Positions 21,129 to 33,446 of a stretch of DNA of 64,000 nucleotides are shown in pieces. The DNA is taken from contig JACEVL010000033.1 in NCBI GenBank assembly GCA_020284085.1, forward strand, positions 1,746,501 through 1,810,500. Reading direction: 5' to 3'. This DNA comes from Aporrectodea caliginosa (Eukaryota > Annelida > Clitellata > Crassiclitellata > Lumbricidae). Each line of letters begins with the position of its first letter. Position 1 is the first letter of the stretch. The notes under the pieces are model-generated. The model saw only the letters and a list, made by a program, of their open reading frames with translations, had not been told where the DNA came from and searched no databases. The translations under genes were made by a program, and so were the position numbers.

Positions 21129-21844
21129 AATTCATCGCCTGAGAATTATCTTGTCGTATCTCCAGTTTTTTTTCTAAAAGTAGTTAAGAGTTGATTTGTA
21201 GCAGAATGTTTTGGATCTATCTTCAGTTTCAATGGCTAAAAGATACGACAGGTCGTTTAAAAGATATTCAACAAAATATACTGTCGTATGTCCTGTTTTC
21301 AGAAACATTTTATCGTATCTCCACACAGCATTCGTGGTGTAGCACTGTCTGTTGTTGTATGTCCAGAGAAAGCTCATCGTTGATTGGACGAGCCGGAGAT
21401 ACAACAGTATAAACTTGTGCACTTAGCTGGATTAAAGTGTCGCATATCCAGACAATTAAAAGTTTTTCCTTTAAAAATCCGGACTATATCCATGAATATT
21501 TTAACGAAAACACTCTCTAATAATTGGTCGTTGCTTAATTTAATAATTTCATGTCTTTGTTTCCGTAGGATGGTTCGTAATATTTGTAAATCCATTTTAT
21601 ACAAAATTTTCATAAATTTCTTAAATACAGCTCTAATCGTTAATTTTTAAATGCAGGGTCTTTATGCAATGTTGATGTTTTAATATGACGTCTGTGTGTG
21701 TGAACTGTAATTTGTGGTGACAATGCCCTCCTTATTGCACTGAATTACTTATTTTTCCGCAAAATGCGGCCCAAACTTCTGCCTCGTTTATATCGGAATT
21801 TTGGAAAATGGAGATACCCGAGGATAATTCTCAGGCGACGAATT
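21129..21844. mobile_element. TIR element with CGCCTGAGAATTATC ends, 716 bp
   Basis: The left end AATTCATCGCCTGAGAATTA is mirrored by the right end (GATAATTCTCAGGCGACGAATT). The match continues into GTCGTATCTCC/GGAGATAC motifs, and the GTCGTATCTCC motif recurs inside. No clear TSD and no transposase. Superfamily unassigned. Confidence 0.65.
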
Positions 21845-22460
21845 TCACAACATACGTAATTTGCAAGTAAACAGCATAGACAGTTTCAATTCTGTGGTGA
21901 ATCAAACACACTTTCAATGTCCTCTTTTATATTGAAAATTGCAAAACTGTTAAAAGTGTGTATCTGGCAATTTTTTAACAAATATTCTATTTCATTTATA
22001 ATTTCATCAACCAATCAATAATATCCAATCAATAATGTCGTCCAGTTGTGGTTGTTGTTGTCACAGGCATAAGACTTAGTAAATATTCTGTTGGCACCAA
22101 ATAATCATCTTTATATCTGGACTACGGTAAACTGGAGTGAACCTTTGTTCCCTGTAGCATTGGTGAATTTGAGTTTCTGGGATTTCCTTGGCATCTTTAA
22201 ATCTGGCCTTCTGATCATCGTTTAGCTACATTATTTCTGTATTAAGCACATAGAAGAATTTTATGTCCAAGACTTTGCTGTCAACTGCACTTAAAATATG
22301 GTTTGTTGTGACTTATGATGGCTTTAAGAATTGCCTGTTTGGCAAGACATTTTATAGTAGGCCTACCACAAATTTCATCAGAAGGTGAATTCCAAATTGG
22401 AAGTCACCTTCTGATGGCATTTATTTACTACTAGTCATTGGAAGTTCCAATGACTAGCAG
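21845..22460. other. no gene recognised
   Basis: AT-rich sequence. An inverted pair around TCAGAAGGTGA/TCACCTTCTGA near 22378-22415 and TGGAAG/CTTCCA forms a small hairpin. Confidence 0.4.
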
Positions 22461-23203
22461 GGTTGATAAAAATCACGATTTTTTTAATAAAAATCAAAAA
22501 ATCGGATTTTTTTTATTTAAATCGGATTTTTTTTATTTAAATCGGATTTTTTTCGGCTAGTTCTTAGTTTGTATTTACTGTCTAGTTTTGCAGCTTTACC
22601 ATACAAATTAACAACTTTTAATGGGTATATCATATACTTAATTCTAATAGTACAAATGTTTAACCAAGGTTAATAAAATTAATGATTTTTAAATAAAAAT
22701 CAAAAATATGATTTTTTTTATTTTAATCGGATTTAAAAAAATTTAATTCCGATTTTTTTCGGCTAGTTCTTAGTTTGTATTTACTGCCTAGTTTTACAGC
22801 TATACCATACAAATTAACAACTTTTAATGGGTATGTCATATACTAATACTACAAACAATGAACAGGCAGTTAAATCCAATGATGCAGTCCCTGTTCTGAT
22901 TAACTGAGAAATCAGATTGCATTGTAAATTGTAAGTTACTGTGTCACACCTTCAACACTAGAACACTATTAATTAGGTCACAGCTAGTGCTAGTCACCAT
23001 TTTTCAGTCAGTTGTAAAATATTTCAGTCACAATACAAGTCGTCATCTTCTCCTGCTGTTAAATGGCTTCTTGGTCATAAGTTTGAAAAGAAACACCAGC
23101 TTTCCAGCTTTTTCAAATCAAAGTCGATTGTGGAGTTTTGAATGTACACGGCTGAATGAGGAAAAGACTCTCTCAACGCCATCAGATGAAGCTGTTGGCA
23201 GTC
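22461..23203 (-). mobile_element. hAT element 3' part with transposase relic
   Basis: The terminal sequence CAGGGTTGATAAAAATCACG at 22461 is a typical hAT end, here the right end of a minus-strand element. The end region is duplicated: 22461-22650 and 22665-22850 share the ATCGGATTTTTTT block and TTAGTTTGTATTTACTG. The other terminus was not found; a TTA microsatellite abuts the coding relic. Confidence 0.6.
23050..23203 (-). pseudogene. hAT transposase C-terminal dimerisation motif relic
   Basis: The minus strand reads LPTASSDGVERVFSSFSR, then VHSKLHNRL. After a frame change it continues KKLESWCFFSNL. This is the PxSSxxxERxFS...R.RL...K..KL......NL signature of hAT family dimerisation domains. 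Only this tail remains. Confidence 0.75.
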
Positions 23204-23204
23204 A

Positions 23205-23207
23205 GCA

Positions 23208-23268
<61 letters not shown>
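23205..23268. repeat. (TTA)n microsatellite, about 21 units
   Basis: Uninterrupted TTA/ATT repeats. A 144-codon plus-strand frame crossing it is a by-product. Confidence 0.95.
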
Positions 23269-23454
23269 GACCAGGGGTGTCAAACCTTTTTTAATGGCGG
23301 GCCAGTGGCAATACTTTCCAGCAAGTGGCGGGCCAGGGTGTCGAAGGCTTCTGAGCAAATATCTGAGCAAACTGGGGTAGGGATTTGGAAGGGGCTTGGG
23401 GAGATATTTTTGCAAAACTAAATCTTAAATGGCGCATTTTTTAGCATACCATAT

Positions 23455-23591
23455 CAGTGGCGTAACTAGGGGTTCGTGCGCCCGGGGCGCACAAACTATT
23501 TTCTTACAACAAATTTGGCAGAAACCCTCATTTTACACCCCAGTGCTGCGCCCGGGGGCGGCCGCCCTCTGCCCCCCTCGTTACGCCACTG
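23455..23591. mobile_element. hAT-like MITE, 137 bp, GC-rich
   Basis: Ends CAGTGGCGTAACTAGGGG and the inverse CTCGTTACGCCACTG, with flanks TACCATAT (23447-23454) and TACCATAC (23592-23599), an 8-bp TSD with one mismatch. Just upstream, 23273-23340 (CAGGGGTGTCAAACC) looks like a lone end of another hAT element. Confidence 0.85.
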
Positions 23592-23599
23592 TACCATAC

Positions 23600-24354
23600 T
23601 ATGCTACTTAGTCAAATTATGTAGGTTTATAAAATCGTCATTTTGATCTTCATTATCAGGCACGAACATCACATAAAACTGAGTAAGCCCAAGGTCAATT
23701 CTATTCTAGTTGATAGGTTGGCCTATTGTCATCAGTAGGCCTAACTCAAATTTGTCTTATTCTGATATTTAAAAATTAAAACAAGTAACTGTCAAATGCA
23801 TAGTAAGCGCGCAATAAAAAAAATTAATGATATAAATTTGAATAAAATGTCTCTCCAGTATACCTAGGACTAATATGGAGTGTACTTCAAGGAAAAAATT
23901 ACTGATTACAGTGATTAGTAATAGTTGCACTGGAAACTTCACACTTTTCTTTTGACGAGAGGATGGATGTCAGGCTGCATATCTACAGCTAGCGCTACTA
24001 TGAGATTTGCATGTAGATCTGAGTCAGTCAGTTATATCTTAACAATCGTCATCTTTGAATAGGCCTATCTTTCCTCGCATAGGTATGAGCTGGCAAACAA
24101 ACACAGCATTCGAGCAGCATGTGGTGTTCGCCAAGCTCGCAGCCTTTTGGAAGTATAGCGATCGCTGCACTTTTCCTAATCTCGTCAGACGCTGCATAGA
24201 TCACCGCTTATCACACTCGGGGTATTAAGGAACTATGGCACGTTCAATACTTTGCTCCAAACTACCACTCGCATTGCGTGTTAGTAAGCTAAGGTGAAGA
24301 CTGTCAATATTGCTGCCTGTTGAATATCGATGTTTGAACTTGTCTTGAACATGA
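23600..24354. other. no gene recognised
   Basis: No convincing ORF. This is the region just before the left edge of the 24.4-32.3 kb duplicated block. Confidence 0.4.
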
Positions 24355-24959
24355 CGTGTCACGAGCATTATATGATGTCATATATATCAATGCCATAATT
24401 GCATTGTATTGTAATCATTATAACATATAAATCACCAATTTACATAACGTGTTTATTCATCAGAAACTCAGATAATTAGGCTATTATAGTGTCGCTCCCT
24501 GCCAGCAATGCAGAGCCACGATCAACGCTAAATCAATCAATCAATCACGATCAATGTTAAACTGTCACATTCGTCTGTTCCTTCACCTGACAGAGTCACG
24601 CACCTTGGTGAGGTGGGTGAGGTAAGCTACACCCGGCGTCTCGCCCATCGAGACATATTTCAGCCACTGACTCGATAGCCTGGTCGGACTTATAGAACGC
24701 CAGAGCGGAGTGCAGAAAAAGATGAGCGAAAGTCTTGTAGAATTGGCTGCTCGCGTGGAGCGTATCGAAAACTCCCGTTAAGAAAGTGTGCTGTGGGATC
24801 AGAATCGAATCCTGGTTATGGTTTTGCCATGGCTGCTTTCAGTTCGACAGCCGCGAACATAGACGACTCGGCCATTAGTCTGCGGGGACTTCCGGATGAA
24901 GCAGGCTAAGGCTTCCCCGCAATCCACAGGCTATCCTGTTACCGCAAAAAGAAGTGCAC

Positions 24960-25110
24960 GATTGAGCAACAAACCTAGGCCGAATTACGCTGGTATAGGT
25001 GATAAGACTCGGATGTTTCCACGCTTAGTTATGGGTTCGAATCCTACGTCATATGTCGATAGTCGCTCTCCCTCGCCTGGGATATCACAGCAATACGTCC
25101 TTTCCCCGTC
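24960..25110 (+). mobile_element. tRNA-like SINE fragment, copy A
   Basis: A B-box-like GGTTCGAATCC lies at 25034-25044 after a tRNA-like stretch (GGTGATAAGACTCGGATG). The same sequence stands at 37490-37640 in copy B, so it predates the duplication. No clear tail or TSD. Confidence 0.4.
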
Positions 25111-25248
25111 GATGGATGAAAGTGCTCGACTTTCTTCATATTATGCTCGAGGTTGCAGAAAAGCAAACGAACCAGAAGCTTAAGAACCAGAAGCATAACA
25201 GCAGCAGATGAAACAGAAGAAGAAGAAACAGAAGGAGAACGAGCAGCA

Positions 25249-25733
25249 CAGTGGCGTTCCCAGGGTTGGTGTCGCCAGGTGCGGTTACTCATGGTGTCAC
25301 GCCCATGGACCACGACCTCCCTTACCAGACCAGTACTTAGTAATGTTTTTATATTAATGTAACTCGTAAATCGTAATTCCTGTATATATAACAAACATTT
25401 AATGGTAATAGTAGTGATATAAACAACTAGCAGAATTAAAATTACAAATGCATATTTTTTTTATTTTAATCATTTACCATAAGATCAGCAGTTACTTGAT
25501 TGAAAACTAAATTATCAAATAATAATATAATGTTTGAATTATGGAGAGCAATGAAGGTGCCTGCGGCTTTAACAGGCCTCATTATAAAATGATGTTCAAA
25601 GAATACAGAAAATTATATAATAACTACAGTAGCCTAATGTCCACTGGCAGTCATTTTGTCATTTTGGTGTAACCCTTCTGAAGGTGTTACCCAGTGTGGT
25701 CCGCACCCATCGCATCCCCCAGTGACGCCACTG
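25249..25733. mobile_element. hAT-like element, copy A
   Basis: Ends CAGTGGCGTTCCCAGGG and the inverse CAGTGACGCCACTG; flanks GAGCAGCA and AAGCAGCA form an 8-bp TSD with one mismatch. Shared with copy B (37840-38338), hence older than the duplication. Confidence 0.75.
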
Positions 25734-26022
25734 AAGCAGCAGAAGATGCAGAAGTAGAACCAGTAAAAGAAGAGTGCCATAAAGACATCCAGAGCGGAGA
25801 GTTGCTCCATCTTCTATTGTATTTATTGCAGACAGCCTTACAGCGACCCACCCGAAGAAACATGGCAAGCTGCTACTCCATAATTGAGTCCGTTGACAAG
25901 CAATTTAAATGCGATAACAGTCGTTAAGTACCAATTTTTCTCACTTAAGATCCCAAATATGAACAACAGTTTTAATTCATTTTCGTTACTGTTGTCAATT
26001 GTCAAATTATTCAGATAGCCTA

Positions 26023-26390
26023 AAGTACGTCACCAGGGGAGGGGTTTAAGAAAGTGTGACAGTTTGTGAAAGGGGGACAGGCCTTCATGTCACACATTTA
26101 AACTTCTATTTATATTTTTATTTTTTTAGTAGAATTTCAGCCATTTTCTGAAACATTTTAATTAGTTTTATGTCAAAATAGCATGGATCTCCTGAATGTG
26201 TTTTTCACGATTCCTCTCGCTAGGATATAATAATGCTGTTGCGAAGCCTTGTTTATGTATTAGCCTTGCTTTCGGAAGTATTATTATTTCTATGTTCGAA
26301 AGTGTGACGTACTTTAGGGGGGTCCGAGTTTTGTGACAGTTTGTGACAGGGGGTAAAAATGGTCAAAAATAGCGTGTATGGACGGCCCCT
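26023..26390. mobile_element. short TIR element insertion, copy A only
   Basis: The right end TATGGACGGCCCCT and GTGACAGTTTGTGACAGGGGG motifs relate it to the elements at 5555-6017 and 16887-17240. Inverted AAAGTACGTCAC and GTGACGTACTTT lie at about 26022 and 26305. Copy B reads straight across the site at about 38620 (ATAGCCTAACTACCATTG), so this is an insertion into copy A or a loss from B. Confidence 0.65.
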
Positions 26391-26810
26391 AGCCTCTGCC
26401 ATTGGCGACGCCTTCATGTCAAACTTCCAAAACCATTTGGACTTGAATGACAGTATATATACCACTTTTGCCCAAACTGGTGGGTAAGAATGGCATCATT
26501 CATGCAGAAAATGCAGAAAACACAGACTAAAATCTGTGTTTTCTGCATATTCTGCAATATATTTTACCATATAGGGCCTTTTTCAACGTTTTTCAGTTAT
26601 CTTTATGAGTTGCCAACACGCCAATGAAAATATTGTGGCATTATGTTATATATAATTATTTGAATGCATAACATGTGTTCTATGAAAGTGCCTGTCTTTT
26701 CCTCTCTCCCCTACTCTAGACTAAAAAGAAATTCTTAAACAAGCAAGATTTGAAAGTAAATTACCTTTTGGTTTGAAGGCAAAAGTTCTAAAAAATATTT
26801 AATAAATCAT

Positions 26811-27668
26811 TTAAAAATCAAAAATTAAAATTCGTCCGTCTGCTAATATCTTCTTATCAGAGTCCCATCCGTTGTCAGCCACAAACACTCGACCATTCGA
26901 CTCATCTAGACAAATCCTAAACGGGTTTCGTAATTTGTGTTTTCCTTCTTTTGGGAGAATTACTCTCTTAAATTTCAAATCTGGATCCAATAACAAAATT
27001 CGACTGTTCAGGAGATCAGCCACCATCACAAATCCATTTCCATCGACGGACAAATAAACTGGACAGTTCATTTGTCCGATGGCCGATCCACATTTTCCAC
27101 CGAATGACTTCTCAAGCTTTCCGTCTGCATCCACCACACACACTCTATGCAGATCATCACTACTAAAGCCATGACAAACCACGAAATGATCATTGGACAG
27201 TCTAATGGCATGTCTTAGATGGCCAAAACCTGCGTCTGATGCTAAAATGACTTCTCGGACCAATTGTCCATCTGGCGAATATTCATTTAATTTATTTTTA
27301 TTATAAACAGCTAAAATGACATTCGAGTCATCTGTCACCATATTCATCTCCTGTTGACAATTTCTTTATCAACTCTCCATTTGGATCAACTCTCAAAATT
27401 TTATTTGACTGTAAATCGAAGATGTAGAGACATTTATTTCTGCTGCAGGATGCTATATCCCAAGGATAAATTAATTCTTTTAAATTCCATCGACGACTAA
27501 AACTGAATTTAATTGTATCGTAAACTTCAACGTCTGAACTCTTTTTGCTCACAACAAACAATTCTTTGGCTAAGATCGTAAATCCATGGATCGGTTTCTC
27601 TCCTTCTTCTGCGGCTTTTGTTTTGATCGTCTGAACCAACACTGGATCCGATTTATACGGAAGTTTAT
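26811..27668 (-). pseudogene. TRIM-NHL gene copy A, exon 3 (NHL propeller), frameshifted
   Basis: Splice acceptor ...TTTTCAG precedes base 27668, and the incoming phase 1 matches exon 2. The exon encodes an NHL beta-propeller (IHGFTILAKELFVVS, LYIFDLQSNKILRVDPNGEL, YLSVDGNGFVMVADLLNSR, GRVFVADNGWDS). Compared with copy B at 39004-39881 it lacks 14 bp near 27340, just after the codons for STGDEYG. That shifts the frame into a stop; the original frame resumes at 27347 and runs open to the end at 26811. Apart from this the exon is well preserved, so inactivation is recent. An intron-like rescue is unlikely because no splice sites flank the lesion. Confidence 0.8.
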
Positions 27669-28227
27669 CTGAAAATAAAAACGAAAAGATTGTTCATTAT
27701 TTTGAAATATAATTTAGAAGATTTTGCTTTAACCCGAGAGAAACCAACATTGTAGTAATATGCTACGAATCGCTCGTATTGGAGTCAAGCAGCTTGAAGC
27801 AGTTAATCGAGAAGTGATGGTGATAGGAATGAAACAAACACAGATAAACGCATAGGCTTATCCATAGACGAAATTAAGTAGAATGACATTGAGATTCACC
27901 AACAGATACAAACAGACAATGCCACACAGAGACAAATACATAGACAGAAAAATATGCAGGTGAATTGTCAAAAAGCCAATCGAGTAATGACGTGTAGAAG
28001 GCCGTTGTTTAAAAAATGCGTTATCCACATTACATATGAAGCAAAAGCACGTTTAACCGTACGATTCGTTTGCTTTATCGTTTAAAGGTTCTTGATAGTT
28101 AAGGTAAAATTCTACATTTTCAATAAAATTGTAAATAATTTTAGAACAGTAATGATGTGAATAGTAATAATTGATTTAGAAGCTTAAATCCCATTTAATT
28201 ACTCCTCTTTTAGACCCTGGTCTTTGC

Positions 28228-28787
28228 CAGTGATGTGCACTAACTAATCTTTTTCAATTCGACTATAACTATTTTTCAACTAAAATAAAAATGTTTAACT
28301 ATTAAGTTCACTAAACTAAAAATAGTTAGTTAAACTTTTTCCAACTTTTTAACTAACTTTTTCACAAACATTTTCACAATGACAGAGGTTAAGTGAACTA
28401 TAATAATGCAGAGCGTCAATGACAATTTCACTCTCAATGTATGTAATGTGCACTGGACTAATAGTGCTAATACAGTTCTTCCAGAAAATCATGAAGTTGT
28501 TAATGCAAACGATGATGCATTCGTGCAATGCAATGCAGTTCACTTGACTTGAGTAATAAAACCAGTTCTCATGACAATCATTGCGGAAGATAGTTCCTGA
28601 TTTTTTTACTTAAACTTTCAAGCTAATAACTAAAAATATTAGTTAAACTTTGTAGTTAATAACTGTAACATATTAGTTAAACTTTGGTTTAAACAAAACT
28701 ATTTTTTAGTTAAACTTCTGCCTTAACTAAAATTTCATAGTTAAACTAAAACTTTGCAACTTTTTAGTAAACTTTTGCCCATCACTG
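28228..28787. mobile_element. hAT-like element in intron 2, copy A
   Basis: Ends CAGTGATGTGCACTAACTAA and ...AACTTTTGCCCATCACTG, flanked by GTCTTTGC (28220-28227) and GTCATTGC (28788-28795), an 8-bp TSD with one mismatch. The interior is rich in AGTTAAACT motifs in both orientations. Present in copy B from 40437 to about 41960, split there by another element. Confidence 0.75.
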
Positions 28788-29677
28788 GTCATTGCTTCTA
28801 CAGATAATTATATTCACAGGCTCTACTGCTGATTGTGTGATGCCACAAACCTAGTCCTTCGGCATTATTGAATAGAGTATTAACGCCGCCACTGCTCGTC
28901 CTCTGGCAGTGCCAGTCCCAAGCCTGGATAAAGGAGGAGGGCGACACTAATCATCCTTGTTATGACACAATGTCGTTAAACAGCAACTAACCAAACAATA
29001 GTGTATTAATAGGGTCATAAATTAGACATGGAATTATAGCTGCTTTGTGTTTGTGAAGCGATAGCTTTGGGTGGATATGTTGAGTCCAGACTGAATTTCA
29101 AAAACCACGTTTCCTTAAGTACCCACCAAACTCATGTCAGACTCAACTTCATACTCTGTACTTTTCTTTCAAGCAACCCAGCAGTTCTCACTGAGTCTTT
29201 CATTACCCATGTTTACCCATTCTGAAACCTGTCCGGTCACCACGCGCTGTCAACAATGCCAGGAAAGTTGAGCCACTTCATATTCGCTTCATTAAGCGCA
29301 TTCCTTTATACATGTACATTGTACAGTAGATTAAACCACTATTACCAATTCGCAACGCTGGTTTTTTCCCTCAAACTAAAGTTTCAAGGAGCCACAGCGC
29401 CTGAAACTTTACCTTAGGCCCTATTACTTGCCACAATTATTCGACGTGCTCTGGAGGTTGCTTTCTATTAGTTCTTTAAGGCCAACTTGCCTACCGACAG
29501 TAGTCTAACTCCTGCTTTCTCTTATTCTTTCCATTCAGAACGGAGACCTGCAATAGACTACCATTTTTCCAACGGTTTTAAGCGACCAGCGAATTGTGCA
29601 TAATAATAACGACTCAATGAAGTCATTGAATTAGATAAGGTCATAAAGAGATGAAAAACAGATTATTTCATTTTTAC

Positions 29678-30250
29678 CCATTATCATCGTCTCCAGTTTT
29701 TGCTTCAGTTTCTCAACGTTGTCCTCTAATATCTTGATTTTCGTTTCATTCTCGTTCACTTCTTGTACAAGCCTCTTGTAACTGGCTTGAAGAGAATTGT
29801 TTGTCAATTTCTCTTTATCCAGATCCTGTTGAAGTTTGTCTTTATCGGTTTTTATTGAGTTGTTGGTAATTTTCTGTTTGTCTAGCTCCTGTTTTAGTTT
29901 ATCAATGATGGTTTGAGATGAATTGTCGGTCATATTCCTTGCATCCAGTTCCTGCTTTAGTTTGTCATTGTTTGCTTTAAGTGTACTATTGGTAGTTTTA
30001 TTTTTGTCAAGCTCTTGTTTCAGTTTCTCAGTGCATGAATCATAATTAGCTTTCTCCGTTTCCAGTTCTTCTATTAAAGCCTTATTGGCCTGTATTTCCT
30101 TATCTGTAGTAATTCTGAGATGCTCGTTTGCTAAGCGCAGACTCTCCTTCTCTGTTCTTTCGATTTCGATTTCTTTTCTCAGGAGATCATTTTCGTTACT
30201 TTGCTCGGCTAACTGTTTACTTTTTTTGTTTGGCTTTGAGTCACCTTCTT
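29678..30250 (-). CDS. TRIM-NHL gene copy A, exon 2 (21-residue-repeat coiled coil)
   Basis: Acceptor TTTACTTTCAG before 30250 and donor ATGG-GTAAAA at 29677 bound 573 bp, phase 1 in and out. It encodes 191 residues of highly charged helix: IEIERTEKESLRLANEHLR, then tandem 21-residue units starting KLKQELDK (three heptads each). It is in frame throughout and differs from copy B by point changes and two missing residues. It belongs to the copy whose NHL exon is frameshifted. Reading on past the donor stays open for 15 codons and then stops. Confidence 0.75.
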
Positions 30251-30596
30251 CTGAAAGTAAAAATTACATCTTGTTTCACTCTAAACATTGCTTTTTCAGA
30301 TTAGCTTAATAGGCAATAGTAATAAGGCCTAAAAACTAGTTGAACTGTTTGCACACAAGGCACACAGTCGTTCTGCATTCCATTCTTGTCATTCACAGGT
30401 CTTCCACTCATACTCAAACCTTTGGTCTTGGAGAATGGAAAGCAATCTCCATCTGATTCCTATCATGGATTAATGTAGATCATTTCATTTCTGTATGGCA
30501 AGCCAAATTCTAATTGTGCCTAATTTACATTTACTTTAAATTTTGCTAAAGAGGAGCGTAACACTGTGACTCTGTTTACAAAAGCAAACCGCTTAC

Positions 30597-31740
30597 CTTC
30601 AATTTCGCCAATCATGTTTTCACAAGTTTGCTTTAGAATCTCTTCAAGATCTGATTTTCTGAAGTGGAAATTGAAAGCCTGAATTTCTCTTTGAATCATA
30701 GGTTGGCATTGGACTTGCAACTCCACAGCTCTGACAGATAAATCCGAAAATGCGCGACAGATATCACTTGCTGATCCGTTAGCAATTATCTTCTGACAGT
30801 AAGAATTATAAGTTTCTATACTGGATAGGTATGTATCAATATCACCTGTTTCCAACTGGATTTCTTTCAGTTTGCTGTGCCGTATCAAACCTAGACCTTG
30901 TAGAAGGGAAGATGCATATTTATCTGCTAACTGTTTCACTTCATCTTTCCTGTTCTCCGTATCACATTCTAAGGACTCAACCTTTTTCTGTATATCTTTA
31001 TTCACCTTCAGGAGTTCTGCCTTTCTCGTCTCAGCTTGAGTTCTGCACTCATTTATTGCTTCAGCATTGCTTTCGATCTGTTTCCGAAAGCCATCCACGA
31101 ATTTGTTAACATCAGAACCTTGGTGATTCTTATGGTCGTCAATGAAGCAGAAGGCGCATACAACTGTTTTGCAATCAGCACAATATACATCAAGAATCTT
31201 TTGTTCATGCAATTCACAAGCACTTGGTACTAGATTGATCATCAAATTTTGGCCACCTTCGTGTTCAGTCATTATCACCAATTTATGATTCTTTGTAAAT
31301 CTAAATTTTCTATGTTCAGTGCAGCATTCTTTACACAACTTGTGCTTGCATTCAACACAGTATGCATCAGCTTCTGGAATTTCTTTATCTGCTTCTTCTT
31401 TATTTTCGTCTAAACATGCGTCACACACAACTCTTGATGTCGCTGAGTGATGTGAAATATTTGAAGCTTGTATCAGCTTCTCAATGAAGAAATTCTTTGG
31501 AAGTCCACGAAACCCTTCTGGTGGAATCTTGAACAGTCGTCTACAGATTGGGCAAGGCATCTCATCTCCAGGTCCTTTGTTAGTTTTAAGTCCATTCTCG
31601 TTCAGGCATTTCATGCAGAATGTATGAATGCATGGCAAGGCTTTTGGATCCGTGTAGACTTCGGTGCATATACAACATGTAGTCATATCGTCGAGCTCTT
31701 GCTTTTTAATAACGCCACTATCTAACTCTTTCGCAGCCAT
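30597..31740 (-). CDS. TRIM-NHL gene copy A, exon 1 (RING, two B-boxes, coiled coil)
   Basis: ATG at 31740, donor GAAG-GTAAGC after 30597; 1144 bp, leaving phase 1. RING: CCIC near residue 22, then CIHTFCMKC and CPIC, the complete C3HC4 set. Two zinc B-boxes follow (CDAC...CVEC...CKECC...H and CELH...CADC...CAFC...H), then a B-box C-terminal coiled coil. The predicted role is a RING ubiquitin ligase. The exon itself is intact, but the gene is broken downstream in exon 3, so any product would lack most of the propeller. About 90 percent identical to copy B by eye. Confidence 0.85.
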
Positions 31741-31773
31741 TTTCTAAGCTAGATAGATCCTAAAATCGAAAGC

Positions 31774-31841
31774 ACTTTCGATTTCACTATTGGTAAAAAC
31801 CTAACGAGTCGTCGGCTATTGAAAGTGCGCCTAAATTTATA
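31774..31841 (-). promoter_or_regulatory. TATA-like box and IRF/ISRE-like site upstream of TRIM copy A
   Basis: On the minus strand TATAAAT (complement of 31835-31841) lies about 95 bp before the ATG. GAAATCGAAAGT (complement of 31774-31785) lies 35-45 bp before the ATG and fits GAAANNGAAA, the interferon-regulatory-factor site pattern. It is conserved in copy B. Motif match only; function is inferred. Confidence 0.35.
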
Positions 31842-32589
31842 CGTGCGAAAACGAATTTCGATGCGATAGAAAACAAACTCTCACAAAGATAATCTACCTA
31901 TACGCCTACTCAGTTGTAAGAACCAACGAACTAAGCAGTCTAAGTTATAAAATAAACTTAAAGGACGAAATATTTACTGAATACGCTCCAGGTCTGTTGC
32001 TAGACTGAATGCAGTGTTGACTGCTGCTAGGCGCTGAACCACTAAAATTAATAGCCTCAAGCTCAACGTTGCGTTCTTTGTACCTTGCACCTACAAGCCT
32101 GTTAAGCTAACAGGTAAATATTGTTAAGACAAACAGGTAAAGTATGATTAAGCGCAAGATCGACTTTGGGGCTACAGATATTCAACCTGCTGTCTGGCAG
32201 AAGAAAATATTTAAAAGTTTAAATGAAGGCATTTGAGTTCATTAATATTAATGGATTTCAGTTCTGTTTGGTCCGATCAGTGTCTCTGCACTTGTATATT
32301 GTCCAATGGAATCTGCTCTCAAATCTATATTATTTAGGGCCTGCAATATTCACTTTACCAATCACTTTGGAGTTCACGTGCGGTAGTATTTCAGAGATAT
32401 TCAGCTTTTGCACTGATTTGTCACCTACTTATGTACTTATCAGTCTGGTACAGAAAAATGCCTCTCTTCAGTGCATATATCGCGGGGTTTAAGCCAGAAC
32501 GTTTGTATCTAAGTTTTTCAGCATTTTGAGACTAACAAAGAAAACTAATTTTTAAAGAAAAATTTGCTTTAATCATTTTTGATTTAAAC

Positions 32590-32880
32590 AATTAAAATTA
32601 TTTGTTACAAATGCTGAATAATAACAATCTTTCTCGAATTGTGTTAACAGTTTTAACAGAACTGCCGATTGTGCAGAACTTTGTTGGGATAGCCCCATCA
32701 TTAAACAACTTCAGCAAATCGGCTTTCTTTGTTGTGGAAATGGATAGCTCACGGGCATAGGCAGGTGTCAATAATGATGAATTGAAGTCAAAATATTTTT
32801 CTGTAAACACCAGCTGCTCTGTCAGGCATTTAACCTCTTCTGTTGCATTCCTCGTTGTCCAGGTCATACATTCGGCTTCT
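32590..32880 (-). pseudogene. possible last exon of a transposon-type ORF
   Basis: An acceptor-like CTAGTATCAG precedes codons ISTEAECMTWTTRN, and the frame stays open to a stop at 32598 (about 96 codons). The motif STTKKADLLKLFNDGAIP resembles the KKxDLL.L...G.IP segment of uncharacterised transposon-encoded proteins. It lies in single-copy DNA between the two duplicated blocks. I do not recognise a host gene. Confidence 0.25.
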
Positions 32881-33446
32881 GTTGAGATCTGATACTAGAA
32901 ATTTTCTGTTCGTTTCAGCCTTAGTATAACTTCTGAATGTGCCTCCTTACTCCATCCAGTAAATCCTGTGAGGTTTTGTTGTCAGGCCTTGTTTCTGCCG
33001 CACTTATCTGATACTGAGCAAATGTTCACACCTTCTTCTTGCCCCCTTTTAAGTGTGTGCATGACAAGTCTTTCATTCGCGTTTAAAGTTTTAAGATACA
33101 TTTACTTGCAAACACGTTTTGGAGCTCCAGAAATAAGCAATTGATGTGAATTCTAACGAAAACCTTTATATTTGCCCTTCTCAGGTAAGAACCTGTGAAC
33201 ATAATAACTTGCAAAGACCCTCTGCCAAATTAGTCTTATGAGGTTTTCTAGCCGCTTAAATTTTAAACACCACCAACCGTAACCGTGACTGTCTGACCCT
33301 TTGGATTCTGACCCTGTCTATCGCTCTTGGTTTGACTAAGAGCCGGTGAATAAGCAGCTACTTAGCTTTTTGAGCTCCGCTGAAGTCTCGAGATAACGAT
33401 TGCGATATTTACTTGAATTAACGATGGGTTATTATTATGGACATTA

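Larger units (their letters stand above)
24355..32312. repeat. duplicated block, copy A (TRIM-NHL locus)
   Basis: The block matches 36680-46142 in the same orientation, from CACGAGCATTATATGA (24362; 36685) to TCAGTGTCTCTGCACTT (32278; 46105). All three gene exons, introns, a hAT-like element and a tRNA-like repeat are shared. Length differences are explained mainly by later insertions in copy B. Edges are approximate. Confidence 0.85.

Noticed and set aside
22987..23421. 144-codon plus-strand ORF with a Leu run
   Set aside because: The Leu run is the TTA microsatellite; the real signal lies on the minus strand (hAT transposase tail).
24725..24781. Short plus ORF MSESLVELAARVERIENSR, considered as a gag or coiled-coil start
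   Set aside because: Only 19 codons, no donor site, and no downstream retroelement coding sequence.
30831..31725. Plus-strand ORFs across the TRIM exon (also 44452-44854)
   Set aside because: Antisense shadows of the strongly supported RING/B-box exon.
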